64,000 bases of DNA, from assembly GCF_016428585.1 (NCBI RefSeq), contig NZ_JAELVR010000010.1:155872-219871 (forward strand), in the 5' to 3' direction. Both the position numbers and the translations under genes were made by a program. This document shows, piece by piece, positions 1 to 8,731 of the stretch (position 1 is its first letter; each line of letters begins with the position of its first letter). The notes beneath the pieces are model-generated. The model worked only from the letters and a program-made list of their open reading frames with translations. It was not told where the DNA came from and ran no database searches. The DNA comes from Sedimentitalea arenosa. GTDB lineage: Bacteria; Pseudomonadota; Alphaproteobacteria; Rhodobacterales; Rhodobacteraceae.

Positions 1-33
1 TCGGGTCAGATCTCAGACACGGGAGAGTCGACC

Positions 34-1473
34 ATGATCGAAAAACGAGACTTCTATATCAACGGGCAATGGGTTGCTCCGGCCAGTACGAATGATTTCC
101 AGGTGATCGACCCCTCGACCGAAGAGCCGTGCGCGGTGATCTCGCTGGGCGGCCAGGCGGATACAGACGCCGCCGTCGCCGCCGCCAAAGCAGCGCTGCC
201 GGGCTGGATGGCCACACCTGTGGCCGAGCGTATCGCGCTGGTCGAGAAGCTGATCGACATCTACAAGAACCGCGCCGAGGATCTGGCACAGGCCATGAGC
301 ACCGAGATGGGCGCGCCCATCGACATGGCGCGCAGCCAGCAGTTCGGAGCAGGCGCATTTCACCTCGCCAACTTCGTCAAGGCCGCGAAGGAGTTCGAAT
401 TCGACCGCCCGTTGAACGCCGACTCGCCCAACGACCGGATCATCTACGAAGCGGTCGGCGTCGCGGCGCTCATCACGCCGTGGAACTGGCCGATGAACCA
501 GATCACGCTCAAGGTGGGCGCGGCCGCAATCGCAGGCTGCACCATGGTGCTGAAACCGTCCGAACAGAGCCCCCTCAACGCGATGATCTTTGCCGAGATG
601 ATGCACGAAGCCGGCTTCCCGCCGGGCGTGTTCAACCTGGTCAACGGCGACGGTGCGGGCGTCGGCAGCCAGCTTTCCAGCCATCCCGACGTGGACATGG
701 TCAGCTTCACCGGCAGCACCCGCGCGGGCACCGCGATTTCCAAGAACGCGGCGGATACGCTCAAGAAGGTGCATCTGGAACTGGGCGGCAAGGGTGCCAA
801 CGTGATCTTCGCGGATGCGGATGAAAAAGCGGTGAAGCGCGGTGTTCTGCATATGATGAACAACACCGGCCAGTCCTGCAATGCACCCAGCCGGATGCTG
901 GTGCAGCGCGACATCTACGACCAGGCCGTCGATACCGCAGCCGAGGTCGCCAAGGCGGTCACTGTCGGCAACGCGCATGAGGAAGGCCGTCATATCGGTC
1001 CGGTCGTGAACGAGGTGCAGTGGAACAAGATCCAGGACCTGATCCAGAAGGGCATTGACGAGGGCGCGCGCCTGGTCGCGGGCGGCACCGGTCGGCCTGA
1101 AGGCTTCAACAAGGGCTTTTATGTCAAGCCGACGGTCTTTGCCGATGTGAACAACCAGATGACCATCGCACGCGAGGAAATCTTTGGCCCGGTCCTGTCG
1201 ATGATCCCGTTCGACACCGAGGAAGAGGCCATCGAGATCGCCAACGACACGCCCTATGGCCTGACCAACTATGTCCAGACGCAGGACGGGGTGCGCGCCA
1301 ACCGGATGGCCCGCGCACTGCGTTCTGGCATGGTCGAGATGAACGGCAAGTCCCGCAGCGCAGGTGCGCCCTTCGGCGGCATGAAACAATCGGGCAATGG
1401 GCGCGAAGGCGGCATCTTCGGCATCGAGGACTTCCTCGAGATCAAGGCCGTGGGAGGCTGGGCCGCCGAGTAA
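34..1473 (+). CDS. NAD(P)-dependent aldehyde dehydrogenase family protein
   Basis: 479 aa, the usual length for the aldehyde dehydrogenase superfamily, which oxidises aldehydes to carboxylates with NAD(P)+. The hallmarks are visible: the NWP segment that carries the structural Asn (about residue 152), Glu249 in LELGGKGAN as general base, and Cys282 in TGQSCNAPSR as catalytic thiol. The C-terminal part has the conserved EEIFGPV block. A purine-rich GGGAGAG lies just before the ATG. A strong terminator follows, so this gene ends its transcript. The substrate cannot be read from the sequence; the neighbours give no clear pathway. Confidence 0.93.
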   Translation: MIEKRDFYINGQWVAPASTNDFQVIDPSTEEPCAVISLGGQADTDAAVAAAKAALPGWMATPVAERIALVEKLIDIYKNRAEDLAQAMSTEMGAPIDMARSQQFGAGAFHLANFVKAAKEFEFDRPLNADSPNDRIIYEAVGVAALITPWNWPMNQITLKVGAAAIAGCTMVLKPSEQSPLNAMIFAEMMHEAGFPPGVFNLVNGDGAGVGSQLSSHPDVDMVSFTGSTRAGTAISKNAADTLKKVHLELGGKGANVIFADADEKAVKRGVLHMMNNTGQSCNAPSRMLVQRDIYDQAVDTAAEVAKAVTVGNAHEEGRHIGPVVNEVQWNKIQDLIQKGIDEGARLVAGGTGRPEGFNKGFYVKPTVFADVNNQMTIAREEIFGPVLSMIPFDTEEEAIEIANDTPYGLTNYVQTQDGVRANRMARALRSGMVEMNGKSRSAGAPFGGMKQSGNGREGGIFGIEDFLEIKAVGGWAAE

Positions 1474-1496
1474 GCCCAGTCGCACTCTATTGAATG

Positions 1497-1525
1497 AAGG
1501 CCGCCGGGGTTCGGCGGCCTTTTTC
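1497..1525 (+). terminator. Rho-independent terminator after the aldehyde dehydrogenase gene
   Basis: A perfect 10-bp stem (1497-1506 with 1512-1521) closes a 5-nt loop and runs into TTTTTCTTT on the plus strand. It lies 24 bases after the aldehyde dehydrogenase stop. The opposite orientation lacks a U tract, so it serves mainly the plus-strand gene. Confidence 0.9.
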
Positions 1526-1531
1526 TTTGCT

Positions 1532-2476
1532 TCAGCCCCAATTGGCTTTGAGGAAGGCCGCGATATCCTGGTGCATCTGCTGGGCCGCATCGACCTGGCC
1601 AAGATAGGTGAAAAAGCCGTGGATCATGCCGGGATACTCCCTGTGTTCCGCTTCGACTCCTGCCAATTTCAGCTTTGCGGCGAAGGCGACCCCCTCATCG
1701 TGCAGCACATCGCATTCCGCGGTCAAAACGAACGTCGGCGGCAGACCCGATAATTCCGCCCGGATCGGGCTGGCATGCCAGTCCCGGCGCATGGCAGGGT
1801 CCGGCAGATAGCGGTCCATGAACCAGCTCACCGTGTCCGCCTCGAGAACTCCGTAACCTTCTCCGTAGCGGTCGTAGGAAGCAGTACGATCCACGCAATC
1901 GACCACCGGATAGACCAGCGCCTGCGCCGTCACCGCGAAAGCTTCCCTGTCGCGCGCCATCAGCGCGACGACCGCCGCAAGGTTGCCGCCCGCACTATCG
2001 CCACAGAGCGCAAGCCGCGTCGCGTCGACGCCGAGCGCCTCGGCATGGTCGGCGATGTAGCGCGCCGCCTCATAAGCATCCTCGACCGCCGCTGGGAACG
2101 GATGTTCAGGTGCCATCCGGTAGTCCACCGAGACCACCGTCGCGCCACAGGCCCACGCCAGAAACCGCGCCGCGGCGTCGTGACTGTCCAGACTGCCGAT
2201 CACGTGGCCGCCGCCATGGTAGAACAGGATTACCGGAGCGCCATCGCTGTCGGACACGCGGTAGATGCGCAGCGGCACGTGGTTGTAGCCCGCCCCGGTG
2301 CTGCGCATCTCGACCGAAAGGACCTCGGGCGGCGGGTAGTCCTTGCGCCGCACCGCCGACAGCCCCTCGAGCAACTCGCGCGCCGCACGCGTGTCGAGAT
2401 CCTGCACTTTCGGCAAGCCGAGTTCGGCCATCCGGTGCAGAAGACCCTGGATCTGCGGGTGAACGTCCTCTGGCAT
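1532..2476 (-). CDS. alpha/beta hydrolase, HSL-type esterase/lipase
   Basis: 314 aa. The HGGGH oxyanion-hole motif (about residue 90) and the nucleophile elbow GDSAGGN (about residue 160) identify the hormone-sensitive-lipase branch of the alpha/beta hydrolases. The catalytic Asp is probably in AECDVLHD and the His in GMIHGFF. There is no signal peptide, so it is likely a cytoplasmic carboxylesterase acting on short-chain esters. It is convergent with the upstream aldehyde dehydrogenase and divergent from the fucosyltransferase gene. The true substrate is unknown. Confidence 0.9.
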   Translation of the reverse strand: MPEDVHPQIQGLLHRMAELGLPKVQDLDTRAARELLEGLSAVRRKDYPPPEVLSVEMRSTGAGYNHVPLRIYRVSDSDGAPVILFYHGGGHVIGSLDSHDAAARFLAWACGATVVSVDYRMAPEHPFPAAVEDAYEAARYIADHAEALGVDATRLALCGDSAGGNLAAVVALMARDREAFAVTAQALVYPVVDCVDRTASYDRYGEGYGVLEADTVSWFMDRYLPDPAMRRDWHASPIRAELSGLPPTFVLTAECDVLHDEGVAFAAKLKLAGVEAEHREYPGMIHGFFTYLGQVDAAQQMHQDIAAFLKANWG

Positions 2477-2581
2477 ATCACGGCCTCCTGCTGCCTATCG
2501 GCGAGCCTAGTCCCCCGATCCCGCATTGTGCAATGCGCCACCACTCTGGAACAACGGTCTCTTTGACCTTAGACACGGATC

Positions 2582-3421
2582 ATGATCACTGCCCGTCTGC
2601 ATGGCCGTCTCGGCAACCAGATGTTCCAATACGCTGCCGCGCGCGGGCTGGCGGCGCGCCATGGGGTGCCCGTGGCACTGGACATGCGCGAGGCGCTGGC
2701 CCGCGGCGAAGGCGTTCTGACGCGGGTCTTCGACCTACCGCTGGCGGAATCCGACTCCCTCCCCCCGCCCCGAAATGACGAGCCTCTGCGCTATGCTGCG
2801 TGGCGGCTGGCCAGCCCCGCCTTCCGGCGCGAAAAGGGGCTTGGCTACAATGAGGCGATCGAAGGATTTCCAGATGGCAGCTATCTGCACGGCTATTGGC
2901 AGAGCGAGCGTTATTTTGGCCACATCGCCGACGAGGTTCGGCGGGACTTCACCTTTCCGGCCCTTGGGAGCGCGGAAGGCGTGGAAATGGCCGACCGCAT
3001 CCGCGAGTCGCTGGCGATCTCTCTGCATGTGCGGCGCGGAGACTACCTGACGCTGAACGCCCATGTGCTTTGTGACCAGGCCTACTACGACGCCGCGCTT
3101 GCCCATGTGCTGGGCGGGATCAGTGGCACGCCGACGGTCTACGTGTTCTCCGACGATCCCGACTGGGCTCGGGCGAACCTGCCGTTGCCTTGCGAGAAGG
3201 TGGTCGTCGATTTCAACGGTACCGTGCGCGATTTCGACGACATGCACCTGATGTCGCTCTGCGATCACAACATCATCGCGAATTCGTCCTTTTCGTGGTG
3301 GGGGGCGTGGCTGAACGCCAACCCGGCAAAACGGGTGGCCGGCCCGGCCCGCTGGTTCGGCGATCCGAAGCTCGCAAACCCCGATATCCTGCCGGCCGGT
3401 TGGGCGCGGATCGCGGTCTAG
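2582..3421 (+). CDS. GT11-family alpha-1,2-fucosyltransferase-like glycosyltransferase
   Basis: 279 aa. The N-terminus begins with ARLHGRLGNQMFQYAAARGLA, the signature opening of glycosyltransferase family 11. The GDP-fucose-binding HVRRGDY motif (HxRRxD) follows near residue 150, and the SSFSWWGAWLN block is near the C-terminus. Family members move fucose from GDP-fucose to galactose on O-antigen or exopolysaccharide. The gene stands alone: no GDP-fucose synthesis genes or other surface-polysaccharide genes are adjacent. The next gene (pseudouridine synthase) is convergent and the two ends overlap by four bases. The family is clear; the acceptor is unknown. Confidence 0.9.
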   Translation: MITARLHGRLGNQMFQYAAARGLAARHGVPVALDMREALARGEGVLTRVFDLPLAESDSLPPPRNDEPLRYAAWRLASPAFRREKGLGYNEAIEGFPDGSYLHGYWQSERYFGHIADEVRRDFTFPALGSAEGVEMADRIRESLAISLHVRRGDYLTLNAHVLCDQAYYDAALAHVLGGISGTPTVYVFSDDPDWARANLPLPCEKVVVDFNGTVRDFDDMHLMSLCDHNIIANSSFSWWGAWLNANPAKRVAGPARWFGDPKLANPDILPAGWARIAV

Positions 3422-4071
3422 AAAGGCACCGGCGCGCGGAACTTCATCGACATCCCGCCATCGGGATGCTTGATGCGAAGTTCCTCGGAATGCAGCATCA
3501 GGCGCGGATGGTCCGCCGCCACCCCCGTGGCATAGAGCGGATCACCCAGGATCGGGTGCCCCAGAGCTGTCATGTGTACCCGCAGCTGGTGCGACCGCCC
3601 GGTGCGCGGCATCAGGCGCACCCGGGTTTCGTCTTCGCCCTGTCGCAGCACGCGCCACTCGGTCAGGGCGGGTTTACCGGTCTCGTGGCAGACCATCTGG
3701 CGCGGGCGGTTCTCCCAGTCCACGATCAGGGGTAGCTCCACGCTGCCTGTCTTCGGCGCAAGGGCTCCGTGCACTCGCGCGATATAGCTCTTGCGCGCCT
3801 GGCGCTTCTCGAACTGCAGGCCAAGATGTCGCTGCGCATGCGGCGTCATGGCGAACACGATCACGCCCGAGGTGTCCCGGTCGAGCCGATGCACCAGCAG
3901 CACTTCGGGAAAGGCCGCCTGCGCGCGCGCCAAAAGGCAATCGGCCAAGTGCGCGCCCTTGCCGGGCACGCTCAGCAGGCCTTCGGGCTTGTTCAGGACG
4001 AGCAACTGCGCGTCCATGTGCAGAACGTCGAGCGGTCCATCGGGCGGGCGATAGTCGGAGGAAACGGCCAT
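3418..4071 (-). CDS. RluA-family RNA pseudouridine synthase
   Basis: 217 aa from the chosen ATG (reading MAVSSDYRPP); an upstream in-frame start at 4113 would add 14 poorly conserved residues. The catalytic motif HRLDRDTSG, with the active-site Asp, and the C-terminal RTGRSHQLRVH segment place it in the RluA family, which isomerises uridine to pseudouridine in rRNA or tRNA. No S4 domain is present, which fits the shorter RluA/TruC-like members. The exact RNA target cannot be assigned. Confidence 0.9.
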   Translation of the reverse strand: MAVSSDYRPPDGPLDVLHMDAQLLVLNKPEGLLSVPGKGAHLADCLLARAQAAFPEVLLVHRLDRDTSGVIVFAMTPHAQRHLGLQFEKRQARKSYIARVHGALAPKTGSVELPLIVDWENRPRQMVCHETGKPALTEWRVLRQGEDETRVRLMPRTGRSHQLRVHMTALGHPILGDPLYATGVAADHPRLMLHSEELRIKHPDGGMSMKFRAPVPF

Positions 4072-4181
4072 GCCGGGTTCCCTAACCGCGGCGAGGCCGC
4101 GCCACAAGGTCACGCGGCGTCGCGCTTGCCAGCCGCACGCGTCGGCGCAACGATACGCGCAATCCAGGAAAGGACAGGACC

Positions 4182-4592
4182 ATGCACCCGACCATCGCCC
4201 ACATGAAAGAGGTCGTCGCCAAGGGCGACGAAACTGCCATCGCCGATCTTCTGGCCAAGGACGTCAAGTTCATGCCGCCAACCTATTTCGCCACCTGGAC
4301 CGGGCGCGATGCAGTCGCCGCGGTGCTTGGCCATGTCGGCAAGGTGTTTTCCGATTTCCGATACCGCCGCGTCATGGGCGACGGTCCGGATTGGGCGCTG
4401 GAATTTCAATGCAAGGTCGGCGATCTCGACGCGGTGGGGGTCGACCTGATCACCCTTGACGAAGACGGCCTGATTTCGACCTTCGAGGTGGTCATGCGTC
4501 CCTACAAGACCATCGGCGCTCTCCGCGAGGCAATGAATGCCCGCGTTTCGACCGACCCGCGCTTCCTGAAGTTCCGCGACGCCCTGGCCTGA
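4182..4592 (+). CDS. SnoaL/NTF2-like fold protein of unknown function
   Basis: 136 aa with the layout of small NTF2-like (SnoaL) domains: a helical start (MHPTIAHMKEVVAKGD), a WTGRDAVAAVL segment, and four C-terminal beta strands including WALEFQCKVG and GVDLITLDEDGLI. Members include isomerases, cyclases and ligand-binding proteins. No active-site set is clear enough to name a reaction. GAAAGGACAGGACC precedes the ATG as a plausible ribosome site. It stands alone between the divergent pseudouridine synthase and a convergent demethylase gene. Confidence 0.75.
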   Translation: MHPTIAHMKEVVAKGDETAIADLLAKDVKFMPPTYFATWTGRDAVAAVLGHVGKVFSDFRYRRVMGDGPDWALEFQCKVGDLDAVGVDLITLDEDGLISTFEVVMRPYKTIGALREAMNARVSTDPRFLKFRDALA

Positions 4593-4625
4593 CCGGTTAA
4601 AGCGTCTGCCGGGTTTCAAAGGCCC

Positions 4626-4654
4626 GCCCCGGATGCCCAAGGGACGTCCGGGGC
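4626..4654. repeat. inverted repeat between convergent genes, possible terminator
   Basis: GCCCCGGA (4626-4633) pairs perfectly with TCCGGGGC (4647-4654) around a 13-base loop. It sits between the ends of the NTF2-like gene and the facing FAD/GcvT gene. There is no U tract on either side, so termination is only suggested by position. Confidence 0.45.
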
Positions 4655-4668
4655 AAGGATCGGTCGCG

Positions 4669-7107
4669 CTACATCCGCATCCGCTCGCCTGCCGGGTCAT
4701 GGAACGGTTTCAGCGACGCGTCAGCCGACACCCGTACCCCGGCCACGTCGATCTCATAGGTCGAGGCCAGCACCTCAGCAGCACTTTCGCCCCGGCAAGG
4801 CACGTAGCCGAGTCCGATCGCCGCACCCAGATGATGACCGTAGGCACCCGAGGACAGGTGCCCGACGATCTCTCCGTCGCGCAGGATCGGTTCGTTGTGA
4901 TAGAGCAGCGGTTCGGCGTCGCGCAGCTTGAACTGCAGCAATCGGGCATCCAGCCCGTTTTCCTTCTTGCGCAGGACCGCCGAGCGTCCAATGAAATCGG
5001 GCTTGTCGCGACCGACGGCAAAACCGAGCCCTGCCTCCAGAACGTGGTCCTCTGGCGTGATGTCGTGGCCAAAATGGCGAAAGCCCTTCTCGATGCGGGC
5101 GCAATCCATCATGTGCATGCCGCACAGGGTGAGGCCCAGCCCCTCGCCGGCCTCGATCAGAGTGTCGAAAGCGTGCAGCGCCATGTCCGTGCCGACATAG
5201 ATCTCCCACCCCAACTCACCCACATAGGAGACCCGGTGCGCGCGGGCGAGGCCCAGGCCCAGCTCGATCTGCTGCGCGGTGCCGAATGGATTGGCGGCGT
5301 TGGAGAAATCATTCGGCGATACCGCCTGCATCAGCTTGCGCGCATTGGGTCCCATCACCGCCAGAACGCCCTCGGCAGCGGTCACGTCGGTGATCACTAC
5401 AGCCTTGTCGCCCAGATGCCGCCTGAGCCAAGTTTCGTCAGCCAGCCGGGTCGCGGCGGGGGTCACGACCAGGAACGCGGTTTCCGACAGCCGTGTCACG
5501 GTCACGTCGGCTTCGACCCCGCCGCGCGCGTTGAGGAACTGGGTATAGACGATCTTGCCGACCGGCACGGCCATGTCCGCACCACAGACATGATCCAGGA
5601 AGGCCTCCGCGTCGCCTCCCTCAACCCGCAGCTTGCCGAAGGAAGACATGTCGTAGAGCCCCACGTTCCCGCGCACAGCGGCCAACTCGCTGGCCACGTT
5701 GTCGAAGAAATTCTGCCGCGACCAGCTATAGGCATTAGCGCGCTCCTGCCCCGGTCCAGCGAACCAGTTGGCGCGTTCCCACCCCGCCAATTCGCCGAAG
5801 ACGGCGCCGCGTTCGGCCAACCGGTCGTGGAACGGCGTGCGCCGTACGCCCCGGGCGCTCGCCTTTTGGCGATAGGGAAAGTGATCGGCGTAAAGCAGGC
5901 CGAGCGATTCGGTGGCGCGGGCGCGCAGGTAGCGCGCGTTGCCTTGGAAGGGCTGCATCCGCGCGATGTCGACATCGCCGAGGTCGAAAGGCTTGGCCCC
6001 GTCCTCCATCCATTGCGCCAGCGCCATCCCGGCGCCACCGGCGGACTGGATCCCGATGGAGTTGAACCCGGCGGCAACCCAGACATTTTCCATCTCGGGT
6101 GCAAGGCCCAGGTGATAGGCATTGTCCGGCGTGAAACTTTCCGGCCCGTTGAAGAACGTGTGGATGCCGGCACGCCCCAGGATCGGCATCCGGTTCACTG
6201 CGTGTTCGAGGATGGGTTCGAAATGGTCGAAATCCTCGGGCAGTTGGTCGAATTCGAAATTCGCCGGAATCGGACCCCAGGGTTTCGACACCGGTTCGAA
6301 AGCCCCCAGCATCAGCTTGCCTGCGTCCTCCTTGTAATAGGCGCATTCATCCGGAACCCGCAGCACCGGAAGCTGTGACAGCCCCTCGATCGGCTCGGAG
6401 ACGATGTAAAAATGCTCACAGGCCTGAAGCGGCACGTTGGTGTTCAGCATCCGACCGACCTGGGCGCCCCACATGCCGGCGCAATTGACGACGTGCTCGC
6501 AGGCGATCTGCACAGGACCGCCGGATGTTTCGCAAGTGACCCCCGTGACCCGCCGACCGGACCGGGTGACGCCGGTGACGGGCGTGTTCTCGACGATCAC
6601 CGCGCCGCGCTGGCGGGCACCACGGGCCAGCGCGCGGGCGATGTTGCCGGGATCGCCCTGCCCATCCTTGTCGAGATAGACCCCGGCAAGCACGCCCTCC
6701 ATGTTCAGATGCGGGTAGCGCATCGAGATCTCATCGGGGCCGATCTCGTCGATATCGACACCGAAGGCGCGGGCCATGGCGGCAGAACGGAACAGCTCTT
6801 CGCGGCGATCTTCGGTCAGGGCGACGGTGATCGACCCGACCCGTTTGAAGCCCGTGGCAACGCCGGTTTCCGCCTCGAGCCCGCCATAGAGTTCCTGGCT
6901 GTATTTTGCCAACCGGGTCATGTTGGCGGTGGCGCGCAGCTGTGCGATCAGCCCGGCGGCATGCCAGGTCGTGCCGCTGGTCAATTGCTTGCGTTCCAGC
7001 AGGACCACATCGGTCCAGCCCAGTTTCGTCAGGTGATAGGCGACGGAACAGCCGATAACGCCACCACCGATGATGACGACGCGGGCCTGGCTTGGAAGAT
7101 CAGTCAT
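4669..7107 (-). CDS. FAD-dependent oxidoreductase with GcvT domain (dimethylglycine/sarcosine dehydrogenase-like), copy A
   Basis: 812 aa. The N-terminal half is a DAO-type FAD domain: Rossmann motif GGGVIGCSVAYHL near residue 14, and TWHAAG near residue 50, the position where dimethylglycine dehydrogenase binds FAD covalently through His. The C-terminal half (about 430-800) is a GcvT/aminomethyltransferase fold that takes the released methylene group onto tetrahydrofolate. Such fusions demethylate dimethylglycine, sarcosine or related methylated amines. It is the last gene of the minus-strand methylated-amine cluster, set off by a 98-base gap with a hairpin. It is a paralogue of the enzyme at 8728-11169; the substrate is inferred. 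Confidence 0.87.
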   Translation of the reverse strand: MTDLPSQARVVIIGGGVIGCSVAYHLTKLGWTDVVLLERKQLTSGTTWHAAGLIAQLRATANMTRLAKYSQELYGGLEAETGVATGFKRVGSITVALTEDRREELFRSAAMARAFGVDIDEIGPDEISMRYPHLNMEGVLAGVYLDKDGQGDPGNIARALARGARQRGAVIVENTPVTGVTRSGRRVTGVTCETSGGPVQIACEHVVNCAGMWGAQVGRMLNTNVPLQACEHFYIVSEPIEGLSQLPVLRVPDECAYYKEDAGKLMLGAFEPVSKPWGPIPANFEFDQLPEDFDHFEPILEHAVNRMPILGRAGIHTFFNGPESFTPDNAYHLGLAPEMENVWVAAGFNSIGIQSAGGAGMALAQWMEDGAKPFDLGDVDIARMQPFQGNARYLRARATESLGLLYADHFPYRQKASARGVRRTPFHDRLAERGAVFGELAGWERANWFAGPGQERANAYSWSRQNFFDNVASELAAVRGNVGLYDMSSFGKLRVEGGDAEAFLDHVCGADMAVPVGKIVYTQFLNARGGVEADVTVTRLSETAFLVVTPAATRLADETWLRRHLGDKAVVITDVTAAEGVLAVMGPNARKLMQAVSPNDFSNAANPFGTAQQIELGLGLARAHRVSYVGELGWEIYVGTDMALHAFDTLIEAGEGLGLTLCGMHMMDCARIEKGFRHFGHDITPEDHVLEAGLGFAVGRDKPDFIGRSAVLRKKENGLDARLLQFKLRDAEPLLYHNEPILRDGEIVGHLSSGAYGHHLGAAIGLGYVPCRGESAAEVLASTYEIDVAGVRVSADASLKPFHDPAGERMRM

Positions 7108-7150
7108 GAGCTAGAACCTTTGTTGTTTCGAACACTGACGCGTCCGACCG

Positions 7151-7169
7151 GCCGGGGCGTTGCCCCGGC
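7151..7169. repeat. intercistronic hairpin in the demethylation operon
   Basis: GCCGGGGC (7151-7158) pairs perfectly with GCCCCGGC (7162-7169) around a 3-base loop. It lies in the 98-base gap between the homocysteine methyltransferase stop and the start of demethylase A, the only sizeable gap in the operon. There is no U tract. It may stabilise an mRNA end or lower downstream expression. Confidence 0.5.
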
Positions 7170-7205
7170 TCCCCTGGGAACATGAAACCAGAACCACGCT
7201 TCAAT

Positions 7206-8099
7206 TCACACGATCCGATGGCCTGCGGCACGCAGGCGTCGGGCCAGTTCGGCGATGTGATCGGGACCGACCTCGCAGCAGCCGCCGACGATGGTGGCAC
7301 CCAACTCGACCCACGCCATCGCGTGATCCGCGTAGGCTGACGGGCTGAGATCGACGCGCTGTTTCAGGGCATCGACCGTGGGCGAGTCCTTGAGGAATTC
7401 CTGCGAGATCCGTTCGAACCCGTTTGCGTAGCCGCCGAAGGGGCGGCCGAAACCGGGCAAGGTCGGCATGCCCTGAGTCACGGCCTCGGGCCGCGAACAA
7501 TTCAGCAGAACCGCCTCGGGGGCGTAGAGCTCGAGTGTCCCGGCAAGGTCCGTCAGGGGTTCGCCGGAGCGTAACCTCGTGCCGTCGTCATCCTGCACGG
7601 TGAGGGCGATCCAGACCGGCTTGCCGCAGTCCTGCGTGGCGCGCAGAGCACCGATGGCCTCGCGTACCGAGGAGACGGATTCGATCAGGAACAGATCGAC
7701 GCGCGGACACATGAGTTGCACCAACTCGCCAAATTTCAGCGCCGCCTCGTCCGGGTCGGGGTTCAGGTCGGGGCGGTAGGACGCAAGCAGCGGCCCGAGC
7801 GAGCCGGCAATGCGTCCGCCGTAGCGGCCGCGGGCCATCTCGGCCTGGGCCATGGCGGTGTCGAGAAGGGCCGGAACCTCGTCCTCCAGGCCGACGCGCA
7901 CGAGGCGGCTGCGGTGCACCGCGTAGGTGTTGGTCGTGGCCACGGTGGCGCCGACTGCAAAGTAGTCGGAATGCACGGCACCGACGAGATCAGGTTGGTC
8001 GATCATTACGCGGGTCGACCAGAGCGGCGTCGCCCGGTTGCCGCTGCGTTTGACGAGTTCCTGCCCGATAGAACCGTCGAGGAGAGTGATATCTGTCAT
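7206..8099 (-). CDS. homocysteine S-methyltransferase family protein (betaine-homocysteine methyltransferase-like)
   Basis: 297 aa from the ATG reading MTDITLLDGS; the open frame extends much further upstream, but that part is a shadow of neighbouring genes. The ATG overlaps the LysE stop as ATGA. The zinc-binding cysteines of the family are present: one in VLLNCSRPEAV and the pair in IVGGCCEVGP near the C-terminus. These enzymes move a methyl group from betaine, S-methylmethionine or similar donors to homocysteine. Its place between two dimethylglycine-dehydrogenase-like genes favours betaine as donor, producing dimethylglycine. That is inference from context. Confidence 0.85.
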   Translation of the reverse strand: MTDITLLDGSIGQELVKRSGNRATPLWSTRVMIDQPDLVGAVHSDYFAVGATVATTNTYAVHRSRLVRVGLEDEVPALLDTAMAQAEMARGRYGGRIAGSLGPLLASYRPDLNPDPDEAALKFGELVQLMCPRVDLFLIESVSSVREAIGALRATQDCGKPVWIALTVQDDDGTRLRSGEPLTDLAGTLELYAPEAVLLNCSRPEAVTQGMPTLPGFGRPFGGYANGFERISQEFLKDSPTVDALKQRVDLSPSAYADHAMAWVELGATIVGGCCEVGPDHIAELARRLRAAGHRIV

Positions 8100-8731
8100 C
8101 GTCCTGCCTCCTGCGCCAGATCGCGGCTGCCCAGCAAGGCCGCCGCAGCGATCATCAGAAGGCCGGATATCCGGTTCAGCCAAACGCCCTGTATGGCGCG
8201 CACCCGGCCCAGCGTGCGTTGGGCGGCCCATCCCCAGAGCACGAGCGTCGCCCCGTCGACGATGAGATACGTTGCGCCCAGAAGCGCGAGTTGCGGCAGC
8301 ACCGGGCTGGCCGGATCGATGAATTGCGGGAACAGCGCGCCGAAGAACACCACGGCATAGGGGTTGGCCGAGGAGGTCAGGAAGCCTTGCCGGAACAGCA
8401 CCCGCAACCGTGCCTTCGGCGCCGCTCCGGTGTCGGGCGGCGCAGCCTTGGATATGAGCAGCGAGAGGCCGATCCATGCGAGATAGGCGACACCGAGCCA
8501 CTTTACGATCCAGAGCGCATCCGCCGAGGTTGCGATGAGGGCCGTCAGTCCAAAGGCGGCGGCGGTCATCTGAAGACTGTTCGCAGACAGATCTCCGGCC
8601 ACCGTCGCGAGGCTGCGGCGCAGACCATGACGCATGGAGTTGGACATGATCAGCAACTGGCTGGTGTCGGGTGGTGTTGCGAAAAAGGCGACCAGTACGC
8701 CGAGATAGAGCAGATAGCTGTCCAGTGTCAT
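8096..8731 (-). CDS. LysE/RhtB family exporter, copy 1
   Basis: 211 aa, about five to six membrane helices. The N-terminus MTLDSYLLYLGVLVAFFATP carries the proline that opens the family's P-rich first loop. The segment reading LTSSANPYAVVFFGALFPQFI is the typical middle of LysE/RhtB proteins, which export amino acids or similar small molecules through the inner membrane. It overlaps demethylase B upstream and the homocysteine methyltransferase downstream by four bases each, so translation is probably coupled. One of three LysE-type genes in the cluster. Confidence 0.88.
   Translation of the reverse strand: MTLDSYLLYLGVLVAFFATPPDTSQLLIMSNSMRHGLRRSLATVAGDLSANSLQMTAAAFGLTALIATSADALWIVKWLGVAYLAWIGLSLLISKAAPPDTGAAPKARLRVLFRQGFLTSSANPYAVVFFGALFPQFIDPASPVLPQLALLGATYLIVDGATLVLWGWAAQRTLGRVRAIQGVWLNRISGLLMIAAAALLGSRDLAQEAGR

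Noticed and set aside
13..1602. 529-codon minus-strand open frame across the aldehyde dehydrogenase gene
   Set aside because: It is antisense to a gene with full active-site motifs, has no recognisable domain, and reflects the GC-rich codon pattern.
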